Source: a virus
Virus record (IMG/VR): IMGVR_UViG_3300030061_001008
Location: 1 to 23,070 of that record
Length of the DNA stretch: 23,070 nucleotides
Strand: one strand, 5' to 3'
A model generated the notes under the pieces. That model did not search any database. It worked only from the letters and a program-made list of their open reading frames with translations, and was not told the origin of the DNA. How positions within the stretch are numbered: the stretch's first letter is position 1; each line of letters starts with the position of its first letter. This document shows, piece by piece, positions 6,498 through 15,000 of the stretch. The translations under genes and the position numbers were made by a program.

Positions 6498-6884
6498 ATG
6501 AAAGTAGATAAATTGGTCAAGGTTTATCTAAAAATAAGGGATAAACGTAAAGAGTTACAAATCGAATACGATAAGAAAGATGAGTATTTGAAAGACACTC
6601 TAAAAGAAGTTGAGACGGCTCTTTTAGACGTATGCAAAGAAACAGGCGCAGATAGTTTACGTACTGAATTTGGCACTGTGTCTAGGAGAGTTTCTAAAAG
6701 ATATTGGACAACGGATTGGAACTCTATGTATGAGTTTGTTAAAGACAACGATCAATTAGACTTGTTAGAAAAACGAATAGCACAAGGCAATATGTCAACT
6801 TATCTTGAAGAAAACCCTGACAAACTACCTCCGGGATTAAACGTAGATAGCAAATATGCAGTAACTGTGCGTAGAAAATCATAA
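6498..6884 (+). CDS. Gp157-like coiled-coil protein
   Basis: This is the first gene after the consensus promoter, with AAGGGGA ending just before the ATG (RBS about 6487-6493). The 128-aa product begins with a charged coiled coil (residues about 5-47). It continues with a conserved-looking block including LRTEFGTV (54-61), a YWTTDW motif (about 69-74), DLLEKR and a C-terminal PGLN...YAVTVRRKS. This layout resembles siphovirus Gp157 and host-nuclease-inhibitor-like proteins common in phage replication modules. Members are usually described as recombination or anti-nuclease accessory proteins, but the exact function is not established. I am fairly sure of the family type and unsure of the function. 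Confidence 0.7.
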   Translation: MKVDKLVKVYLKIRDKRKELQIEYDKKDEYLKDTLKEVETALLDVCKETGADSLRTEFGTVSRRVSKRYWTTDWNSMYEFVKDNDQLDLLEKRIAQGNMSTYLEENPDKLPPGLNVDSKYAVTVRRKS

Positions 6885-7577
6885 ATGAAAAGAATAAGTA
6901 TTCAAAATAACATGTGGCGGTTTCTCTCTGATGGGAGAGAAATTGATCGTGAGGATAAAGCTACATTAAATGTAGTGATTGTAGGTGCGGCTGAACATAT
7001 ATCAAGAATTTATTACACAGGTAAATATGATGAAAATAATTATAGAAAACCTGATTGTTATTCGATTGATGGTGTTAAACCGCATGAGTCCTCTGACAAG
7101 ATTCAAGCAGACACATGTGTCACATGCAGTCAAAATATTAAAGGTTCCGGTGCAGGGAACAGTCGTGCATGTAAGTTTCAACAACGTATTGCTGTAGTTT
7201 TAGAAAGTGATATTGGTGGGCATATCTATCAGTTAAACATACCATCTAAATCTATATTTGGGCAGGGTACAGTAAAGAAATGGCCTTTACAAATATACTG
7301 CAAAAAAATAGCTGAGAATGGCGCTCCCATAACATCAGTTGTAACGGAGATGTGTTTAAACTCAGACGATTATGGCACTCGTATAACTTTTCAACCAGTG
7401 CGTATTTTAGAGGATAAGGAGTTTGATGAAGCATTAAAACAAGCAGATTCTGCATTAGTAAAAAAAGCAATTAACGTATCTTTCAAAACATCTTTTGATG
7501 AATCAGATTTAGATATAACAAATAAAAACAATTTTTCTAACTTGGTGCATGTAATGGGCATGTCATCTGACATTTAA
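6885..7577 (+). CDS. four-cysteine phage replication-module protein
   Basis: The ATG abuts the preceding stop (TAAATG) with no strong ribosome binding site, suggesting coupled translation. The 230-aa product contains C58, C78, C81 and C96 (TCVTC at 77-81, then RACKFQQR), a plausible zinc-binding set. A beta-rich region follows (IAVVL, HIYQLNIPSKSIFG) and then a segment with TEMCLN and ITFQPV. I recall proteins of this type next to phage single-strand-binding candidates in uncultured marine phages, but I cannot name a domain. The position between the Gp157-like and acidic-tail genes, in a replication operon, suggests a single-strand-DNA or nucleoprotein role. This is inference. Confidence 0.7.
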   Translation: MKRISIQNNMWRFLSDGREIDREDKATLNVVIVGAAEHISRIYYTGKYDENNYRKPDCYSIDGVKPHESSDKIQADTCVTCSQNIKGSGAGNSRACKFQQRIAVVLESDIGGHIYQLNIPSKSIFGQGTVKKWPLQIYCKKIAENGAPITSVVTEMCLNSDDYGTRITFQPVRILEDKEFDEALKQADSALVKKAINVSFKTSFDESDLDITNKNNFSNLVHVMGMSSDI

Positions 7578-7592
7578 TAAAAGGAGAACTTT

Positions 7593-8597
7593 ATGTCAAA
7601 CCTATCTTTAACCAACGTCAGCGAGAGTGATCTAAATGCTTTAGCAAAAGCCATGGGTATGAGTGCTGATGCAACTGCAAAAAAACAAGGCAGTACATTG
7701 CCACGATTAAAAATAGACCACAAGGGTGTTGAAGGAACAGCTACTATAAAAGGTAAACAGAATGTACCTTATCAAGTAGTAGAAGCAGGACAATTTTGCC
7801 TAGAGCGTCTTGATACTGATGGCTCAAAAATATATCAAGAAAACCTTTCTATAAGATTATTTAACCAAAGGTTTATGTACAAAAGGTATGTAAGAGATGG
7901 AGAGTCTGGACGTTACGTTAAATCAGTTATGGGTTTAGATTTAAAATCTGATTTACAAGATACAGATGGTGGTGTTAACTGTGGTCGATCTAGTAAGTAC
8001 ATAGAAGACTTTGATAGCTTACCGCAGGAAACAAAAGACTTAATGAAAAGCATTAAGAGAGTTAGAGTGCTTTTTGGGTTGGCAACTTTTAATCAAGCTA
8101 CTAATGAAAAAGGCGAAACAGTATCTGTTGTAGAACCTATTCCTTTTGTATGGGAAGTAGATAATAGAGATGCTTTTAAAACATTGGGTGTTCCTATTAA
8201 TAAAATGGTTACAAAAAATCTTATTCTTCCTCAATGCGAATTGAAACTAAGCACTGAAGAAAAATCAGTTCCTAGTGGGATTAAATTTTACTTGCCTAAA
8301 GTATCTATTGACACTGAGAATTTGTTTGACTTGAGTAAAGAAGATCAGACAACATTTAACGACTTTAACGAGTGGGTAAATTCTTACAACAATTGGGTTC
8401 TTTCTCAATCTTCTAAGAGTTCTGATAGCACAACTGTAGATGTTGATGTTGCAGAAGATGTTGAAGATGTTGAAGTAAAAGAACTTACTAAGCCAGTAAA
8501 AGAACCTAAAAAAGTTAAAACTAAAAAAGAAGAAGCACCTGCTCCCAAAAAAGATTTAGGTAAAATCTTGGACGAGTGGGATGATGACGAGGAGTGA
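7593..8597 (+). CDS. candidate single-strand DNA-binding protein with acidic tail
   Basis: ATG 7593 has a good ribosome binding site AAGGAG just upstream. The 334-aa product starts with a short helix (LNALAKAMGM). A beta-rich central region (about 38-270) follows, including PRLKIDHKG, QFCLERL and RVRVLFGLATF. The end is a disordered region: acidic DV/ED repeats, then a Lys/Pro-rich stretch, and a terminal DEWDDDEE. A flexible linker with an acidic C-terminal tip is the hallmark of phage and bacterial single-strand-binding proteins, where the tip recruits polymerase and helicase. I do not recognise an OB fold by motif, so the assignment rests on the tail and the replication-operon context. It could instead be another replication scaffold. 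Confidence 0.65.
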   Translation: MSNLSLTNVSESDLNALAKAMGMSADATAKKQGSTLPRLKIDHKGVEGTATIKGKQNVPYQVVEAGQFCLERLDTDGSKIYQENLSIRLFNQRFMYKRYVRDGESGRYVKSVMGLDLKSDLQDTDGGVNCGRSSKYIEDFDSLPQETKDLMKSIKRVRVLFGLATFNQATNEKGETVSVVEPIPFVWEVDNRDAFKTLGVPINKMVTKNLILPQCELKLSTEEKSVPSGIKFYLPKVSIDTENLFDLSKEDQTTFNDFNEWVNSYNNWVLSQSSKSSDSTTVDVDVAEDVEDVEVKELTKPVKEPKKVKTKKEEAPAPKKDLGKILDEWDDDEE

Positions 8598-8600
8598 TAT

Positions 8601-8834
8601 ATGTCAAAAGGTTATTCAAAAAACTTTATAGATACAATCGAGGGTGCGGATAAAGGTTTACTAGGTGTCCAATTGGGGTCTATGTGTGTTAAGAACGATA
8701 TACCTGTAACTGATGTTGCTGAGTTCTTAGAAGTATCACGTATGACAGTTTACAATTGGTTTAAAGGATCTACAAAAGTTTGTGAGCCGCATTTACAGAA
8801 AGTAGAAAAATTAGTTAGTAAATTAAAGGACTAA
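8601..8834 (+). CDS. Cro/C1-type helix-turn-helix regulator
   Basis: GAGGAG at 8589-8594 provides a good ribosome binding site six bases before ATG 8601; only three bases separate it from the previous stop. The 77-aa product has a helix-turn-helix at about 35-58 (PVTDVAEFLEVSRMTVYNWFKG), followed by a C-terminal dimerisation-like helix (QKVEKLVSKLK). This is the size and layout of a phage Cro-like DNA-binding protein. It lies last before an intrinsic terminator and could regulate the 6433 promoter or another site. Its operator cannot be identified from this window. Confidence 0.8.
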   Translation: MSKGYSKNFIDTIEGADKGLLGVQLGSMCVKNDIPVTDVAEFLEVSRMTVYNWFKGSTKVCEPHLQKVEKLVSKLKD

Positions 8835-8858
8835 GGGGGTCTTATACCCCCTTATTTT
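8832..8858 (+). terminator. intrinsic terminator after the HTH gene
   Basis: TAAGGGGGT (8832-8840) pairs perfectly with ACCCCCTTA (8846-8854) around a five-base loop, followed by TTTT (8855-8858). The left arm begins with the stop codon of the HTH gene. The G/C core is striking in such AT-rich DNA. The short T run suggests strong but perhaps incomplete termination, which matters because the primase gene begins only 18 bases further on. Confidence 0.85.
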
Positions 8859-8875
8859 ACTGAAAGGACATTTTT

Positions 8876-11755
8876 ATGTTATCAAAAATGGACTTCTTTT
8901 CTTTCGTTTTACCTTCTACAGGTTCGTATTGTTTTGTATCTTTAAAAGATGCTCCGGGAGCAACGAGAAAAAAATCAAGTCAAAAATTTTGTAATACTTT
9001 AGATGAATTAATAGCGCATACAGATAAATTTTTAGAGACAAAATGGGATGTTTATGTTGCACTTGCGTCTTATGATGATGCAGGACATCGTACAAAAGAA
9101 TGTGCTAAAGAACTTAAAACTTTTTTTATAGACATAGATTGTGGAGAACTAAAACCATACAAAGATAAAAAAGAAGGTTTAACTGCTTTAAAGAAATTTT
9201 GTAAGACTACTCAATTACCAAAGCCAACTCTTATAGTTGATTCAGGAAATGGTCTTCACGTTTATTGGGTTTTAAATAAAACTATAGAATCTTTAAAATG
9301 GATTGCTATGGCAAATGCGTTAAAAGATTTGTGTGAAGAGCATAAGTTTTTAGTAGATGGTGGGGTCACAGCAAACTCTGCTCAAATACTACGTGTACCA
9401 GAAACTTTAAATTTTAAAGACATTGACAACCCAAAACCAGTGGAGGTTATATCTCAAAAAGATAGTATAAATTTAGATTCTATAGAGCATATTTTAAAGG
9501 CAAAGGTATCCATATTTGATGAACTAAAAAGTAAAAACTTTCCTCGTCAATTAGATGCTACTACTTTAGCCCTACAAGCTAATTACAAAAATACGTTTAA
9601 GACAATCTTTTCTAAATCTATGAAAGATAAAGGTTGCGCTCAAATTAAATATGCCTATGAGAATCAAGAAACATTATCTGAACCCTTGTGGAGATCAATT
9701 TTATCAATTGCAGAAAGATGTGAAGACAAAGAAAAAGCCATTAATATTATGTCTAGGGAATACCCTAACTACAATAAAGAAGAAGCACTTAGGAAAGCAT
9801 CTTTAACTAAAGGGCCATATACGTGTAGTTGGTTTAAGAAAGAAAACCCTGAACTGTGTAAAGGTTGTTCATTAAAAGTGACCTCTCCTATAGTAATTGG
9901 TAAAGAAATTATAGAAGCATCTAAAGAAGATAATGTTGTTAGCGCAGTTGAAAGTAGCACTGAAAAGAAAAAAACATATAATATACCAACTTACCCATTT
10001 CCTTTCTACAGGGGTAAAGTAGGTGGTGTATATAGAAAAGCAGATATACCAAAAAACAGTGATGAAGTACCTAAAGACGAATGTATATACCCATATGACT
10101 TTTATGTAGTCAAGAGAATACATGATCCTGAAGAGGGAGAAGTTCTTTTATTAAGATTGCACTTACCAAAAGATGGTGTTAGAGATTTTTTAATGCCTTT
10201 AAGTTCTGCTTTAGCAAAAGATAAATTTTTAAGTGCCGTGTCTTTTCACGGTGTAACGGCTTTAGGAAAAAAACAGGATCTTCTTATGCAATATATAAAT
10301 AAATCGGTAGAATCTTTACAAGCACAAGGTAAAGCAGAAGTAGCAAGAAAGCAGTTTGGTTGGCTAGAGGACGACAGTGCGTTTATATTAGGCGATAAAG
10401 AAATAAAGTCTACCGGAGATATTGAGTATAGTCCTCCTACAATCGTTACTTTACCTTTAGTTCCTATGTTTACCCCAAAGGGAGACTTTCACACTTGGAA
10501 AGATATTATCAATGCTTATGCAGAAGAAAGCAGGGTTAACAGGGCTTTTGCTTTTTTTATGGGATTTGGCGGCCCTTTAATGAAATTTGTTGGTGAGGGT
10601 ATGCTTGATGGGTTTTTATTAAACTTGTTCTCTAAAGATGGAGGAACAGGAAAGTCAACTGTCTTACATACAATAAATAGTATTTACGGAAACCCAAAAT
10701 CCTTAATCTTATCTTACAAAGATACACATAACCACAGGCTACAAAGGTTAGGAACTATGCAAAGTTTAACTCCTACTATTGATGAGTTAACAGACATAAA
10801 ACCTGAAGATATGGGTAGGTTAGTTTATGACATTACATCAGGTAGAGGCAAAAACAGAATGGATTCAAAGGCAAACAAGGAGAGAAAAAACAATACAACT
10901 TGGTCTATACCTGTAGTTACCTCATCTAATAGAAGAATAAAAGATGCTTTATTAACTATTAAGTCTTTTCCTGAACCTGAGTTACTACGTATATTAGAGG
11001 ACAAAGTGGAGCAAGACCCATATGATAACCCTAAGTGGTCTAAAACGCATTTTGGTAGGTTAAATAATAATTACGGACACGCCATAGAGCCATTTGTAAA
11101 ATATTGTGCTATGAATTTACCAGAAGTTATTGCCTTATTAAATAAGGTAAACGAGAAAATAGATAACGCAGCGGAAATAAAAAATACAGAAAGGTTTTGG
11201 TCAGCAGGCACAGCTATAGCGTTAACTGGAGGTATAATAGCTAAAAATTTAGGGCTGCATGACATATCTATAAAGCCTGTATTTGACCATGCGGTTAATT
11301 TAGTTAAAAACAGCAGAAAGAGTAACAAAGACTCTTTAGTAGAATCAGGAGAATCTTTAGGAGGGTTTTTACAGAAGTATTATCACGGAATACTTGTTAT
11401 AAATGGCAAAATAGACAGACGTACAGGTATAGAAATGGGAGCAATAAAAGAACCACGCATGTCTTTAGTTGCTCGTTTTGAGCCTGATACTAAGATATTG
11501 TATGTATCTAATGCGGCATATCAAGAATATTGTGGTAGATTTTTTATAAGTTATGACGACTCGTTGGTGCCTTATAAGAAAAACAAGGCGTTTAAAGGCA
11601 TAAAAAAGAAACGTATGATGGCAGGTACGTTAGCAGGGGCATCTGATGGTGTTCGTTGTTTAGTATTTGATACCAACAGACTAGACTTTTTTAACGAAGA
11701 GGTTTTTGCAAATGCTGATGGTGATGAATTTGCCGATGAAGATACTGTGGACTAA
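8876..11755 (+). CDS. primase-helicase: AEP primase fused to DUF927-type helicase
   Basis: AAAGGA at 8863-8868 supports ATG 8876. The N-terminal third (about 30-200) is an archaeo-eukaryotic-type primase domain: FIDID with D86 and D88, GNGLHVYW with H128, D161 as probable third acidic residue, and RVPETLNFK (R173). A small cysteine group (C317, C328, C331) follows and may bind zinc. The C-terminal half is DUF927-like, with PFYRGKVGGVY, Walker A GGTGKST (589-595), a Walker B-type IDE (D636, E637) and a sensor-like VTSSN. At 959 aa it is a complete primase-helicase that should both unwind the fork and prime for PolA. It lies beyond an intrinsic terminator with no promoter visible in the short gap. 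Confidence 0.9.
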   Translation: MLSKMDFFSFVLPSTGSYCFVSLKDAPGATRKKSSQKFCNTLDELIAHTDKFLETKWDVYVALASYDDAGHRTKECAKELKTFFIDIDCGELKPYKDKKEGLTALKKFCKTTQLPKPTLIVDSGNGLHVYWVLNKTIESLKWIAMANALKDLCEEHKFLVDGGVTANSAQILRVPETLNFKDIDNPKPVEVISQKDSINLDSIEHILKAKVSIFDELKSKNFPRQLDATTLALQANYKNTFKTIFSKSMKDKGCAQIKYAYENQETLSEPLWRSILSIAERCEDKEKAINIMSREYPNYNKEEALRKASLTKGPYTCSWFKKENPELCKGCSLKVTSPIVIGKEIIEASKEDNVVSAVESSTEKKKTYNIPTYPFPFYRGKVGGVYRKADIPKNSDEVPKDECIYPYDFYVVKRIHDPEEGEVLLLRLHLPKDGVRDFLMPLSSALAKDKFLSAVSFHGVTALGKKQDLLMQYINKSVESLQAQGKAEVARKQFGWLEDDSAFILGDKEIKSTGDIEYSPPTIVTLPLVPMFTPKGDFHTWKDIINAYAEESRVNRAFAFFMGFGGPLMKFVGEGMLDGFLLNLFSKDGGTGKSTVLHTINSIYGNPKSLILSYKDTHNHRLQRLGTMQSLTPTIDELTDIKPEDMGRLVYDITSGRGKNRMDSKANKERKNNTTWSIPVVTSSNRRIKDALLTIKSFPEPELLRILEDKVEQDPYDNPKWSKTHFGRLNNNYGHAIEPFVKYCAMNLPEVIALLNKVNEKIDNAAEIKNTERFWSAGTAIALTGGIIAKNLGLHDISIKPVFDHAVNLVKNSRKSNKDSLVESGESLGGFLQKYYHGILVINGKIDRRTGIEMGAIKEPRMSLVARFEPDTKILYVSNAAYQEYCGRFFISYDDSLVPYKKNKAFKGIKKKRMMAGTLAGASDGVRCLVFDTNRLDFFNEEVFANADGDEFADEDTVD

Positions 11756-11912
11756 ATTTGCGGTTAATAGTTCTTTTTTTATACCTTGTTTGGACGTAAA
11801 ACCTGTAGCTAATTACTTAAATAAAGAGGCACAAAGGCGTAAATATAAGGTTATATGCAAACAAGTTGTAGAAAAAGATATGTATGGGTTGCGTTGTTGG
11901 AGATTAGAATGA
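11712..11912 (+). CDS. small overlapping protein with aromatic C-terminus
   Basis: GAAGAGG at 11696-11702 is correctly placed for ATG 11712, giving 66 aa in a frame that overlaps the end of the primase gene by 44 bases. Alternative ATGs lie at 11718, 11724 and 11736. The distinctive part (SFFIPCLDVKPVANYL...YKVICKQVV...GLRCWRLE) has the regular hydrophobic and aromatic pattern of small conserved phage proteins that fold as alpha-beta units. I recall similar ends (G-x-R-x-W-R) in marine phage small proteins but cannot name the family. The function is unknown. Confidence 0.55.
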   Translation: MLMVMNLPMKILWTKFAVNSSFFIPCLDVKPVANYLNKEAQRRKYKVICKQVVEKDMYGLRCWRLE

Positions 11913-11984
11913 TAGAATTAATTTTCACTCAGGCTTTTGTTTGGTTTAACTTTCCTTTTCCAAGCAATTTAAAGGCCGCTCCGT

Positions 11985-12024
11985 CCCTCAATATCTTACT
12001 CCACAAGTATTGGGGGATTTTTTT
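11985..12024 (+). terminator. strong rightward intrinsic terminator at the convergence of the two gene blocks
   Basis: CCCTCAATA (11985-11993) pairs with TATTGGGGG (12008-12016), nine pairs with one U-G. A short inner CTT/AAG extension follows, and then A plus seven T (12018-12024). The T run overlaps the last codon region of the leftward polyvalent gene. No matching T run exists in the leftward sense, so it works only on the rightward transcripts. The remaining gap, 11913-11984, shows no other convincing feature. Confidence 0.85.
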
Positions 12025-15000
12025 ATCTTTCTAATATGTTTTTCTTAATCCACGGAATATTAATAATTGATATTAAATCGTTATCTAACATATCTAAATT
12101 ATTTCTTCTATCTCTTTTTTCTTCTGGACTAAGATCTTTGTCATTGTCTATAATTTTTTTAGCTGAACGAGTTGTTGATAACGCATTTTGTACTGCTCTA
12201 ACTGATTGACCTAAAGCGTAAAGTTTGAGGTTATTATTTTTTTCTAAATACTCAAGAAGTTTTTCAGGCTCCATACGATTTATTAAAATGTTAACAGTAT
12301 CAGTAACCCTATCTATTTCATCTCTAAACTCATAGTATTCTGACTTTTGTCCTGACGGTATCTTGTCATAGGAAAATGTTTTTACAATTGGGTATTCATA
12401 AAAATTGTAGTCTCTTCTACCCATAACTTTAGAACTTATAACATTTGTAGCATCTACAAACATCCCCCCTGCAATACCTCCCATACCTCTAATAAAGTAT
12501 TCAACTTGTATAGGACTTAAAGGAGCTGGAGAATAAGCTCCAATCATTTTTGCTAACTCTGAAGTAGAAGTAGTAAATTGTTCTCTAAGGGCTACATTTT
12601 CTAAACCTCTTGGAACTATAGGAGCATCTCTAAATAACGAGTAATTCATAGCCATTTCTACAGGTGTTTTAAGACCTTGTGGCGCTAAACCCGGCCCACT
12701 AAATGCGTCTATAAAAGCTCTTGATATGTTTCGCCTAAAAGTTTGTGCATCTTCAGGATTATTAGTGCCTTCTTTAATTATATAATTTATTGTTCTTTCA
12801 GGAATAACTTTAAACAAAAACCCTATTTCAGGGGCTACAGGTAATTTACGACCAGTGCCGGGTATAATAAAATTTTTATCTTTTATGTATTCATTTTGCC
12901 CCTCATACTCTTCATTACCACTAACTAAAAAAGTATAAATAGAAGCTAAAGTTGCTATCTTAAAACCATTTGCTAAAAATTGCCTTTGTGCTTTTGCTTT
13001 TTCTAAATTACTAATACCTGTACCAGACATAGCCCTAAAATAAACACCCATACCTTGTATGTAAGCATTTAAAAAAGGCACAGTTTGTCTTAATATACCT
13101 ACGTATTTATTTGCACCTTGACGTTTAAAGTTAATTATTTCTTGCGCTTTATACCTTGCAAGAAGAACGTCCCCATCGGGAAATCTTTCTGATTTAGTTT
13201 CAGCTAAAGTTTGTTGAAATACAGCTTTTCTTAATTGTGCATCAGAGGCTATAGAAAAATTCTCAAAGAAAGAAATAAATTTGCTAGTATTGCTTTTTTG
13301 TTTTAACCCAAATTCTTCTTGTATTTCTTCTTGCGCCCTACCTTGCATTAAATCATAAGAACCCACAATACCATAACTTCTAAGTTGGTCTACAGTTGGG
13401 TCTGTATTTAATCTTACAGACGCATAACTTAAAGGATTTAAAACTCTACTTGCTACTCTAAAGGGGTTATCAGTGCCAGATAACAACATAGCACGACCAC
13501 TATCTTGAATTAATTGGCTAATTGCAAACTGAGGTGTAGCTGTAACTGCTTTTCTTAAAAAGTTAGAAGCACTTGTAAGAACATCTATTATAGGGCCACT
13601 CGCAACTTCTAGTCCTTTAAACGCATATACATCAAGAATATCTTCATATTCGTAAAATTCTTGCTCTCCATTTCTATAAATAGTAACGACTCTGTCTTTA
13701 TCTGCGTTTGACATTTTGTCGTATTTACCCTTACTAATTTTGTCAGCGCCTAATTTATTTTTTACAAACGCATCTGTAATAGTTACAGCCGCATGATTAC
13801 GTACAGTGCTATTTACCATCCAAAAAGATAATCCAACCATATTATTTATTACATCATCTATTTCAGCGTCTTTACTTCCTTTTAATTTACGTAAATCTTT
13901 AGTTTGTAATTCTTTTATAAATGATTTTGGATCATTAAATTTTGATGTTTCTATATCTTTTATTCTATTCCACGGTATATATCCTGCAGCGGCTTTCCAA
14001 TCGTCAGCTTTACTTTTTGATATACGTCCGGCCTGCACCATAGCATCAATAAGTCCATTTTTATATCTAGTAAATTCCTCAAATATTTCTTTTATTTCTT
14101 CATGACGAGCTAATATTTTTTTTGCATCTGCTACAGCTTCTTTACTTGGTAAAAGCTCATCAGGGATTATATCTTTTCCTCGTAGATCATCAGCTCTAAT
14201 AGCAACTAATACATCATTTACAATTCTTTGTCCTTTTTTAGCATCGCCTATTTTTAAACCAAAATCAGCTATTTTTTGTACTACACCAAATAAAGAATCC
14301 TTTCCTTCAGTAGCTTGCCAACCGACATCTTTGTTAAAAGTTAATTTACCTAACTTCATAACTGCAGTAGCTAATGTATCTGCATGTTCTGCCATAACCA
14401 TAAATATGTCAGGACGAATATTACCTAGTGAATCTCTTATTAAATTGTTGTATTCTTTTTGTAATTTTTGTTCTACAGAAGAACCTTTGTACATTGCAGC
14501 TACTTTAAACTTTAAAAACTGTCTTTTAACTCCATCAGTGTAAAATTCAAGGTTAAACAAATTTGAAGTAATTGTTTCTAATAATCCCGGTTTTGGGCCA
14601 GTTGAATTTGATATATTATGATTTAAAAAACCGTCAAAAAGTACATCATCATAAGTGCTATTAGCATTACTAAACATAATTCTTTCAGCTCTACTAGGTA
14701 TGTATTCACTCTCTGCTCTTTTTGTCCTACCTGTAAATACGAAGTCGGCTGATTTAGCAACAAGATCTGCTACAGTTACATCTCTAAAAAAGGAAGGAGC
14801 AACGGCATCTTCTAACCCCAATCTTCTTTTAAACAAAGTTTTTTCACCTGTTTTTATTTTAAATATAGGTATTCCACTATTATTTAAAACTTTTGTTATT
14901 TTTCTAATTGCATCTTCTAAAAAGTTTTTTAACGCTTGTAAAAATCCTTGTGTTCCTCCTGCAGGTTTTCTTCCTACAAAACCACTTTCTACTGCTTCTG

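Noticed and set aside
11909-12034. Rightward 41-codon frame overlapping the previous stop (ATGA) in the gap before the leftward genes
   Set aside because: It runs straight through the terminator hairpin and T run and shows no recognisable protein pattern. The overlap is probably chance.
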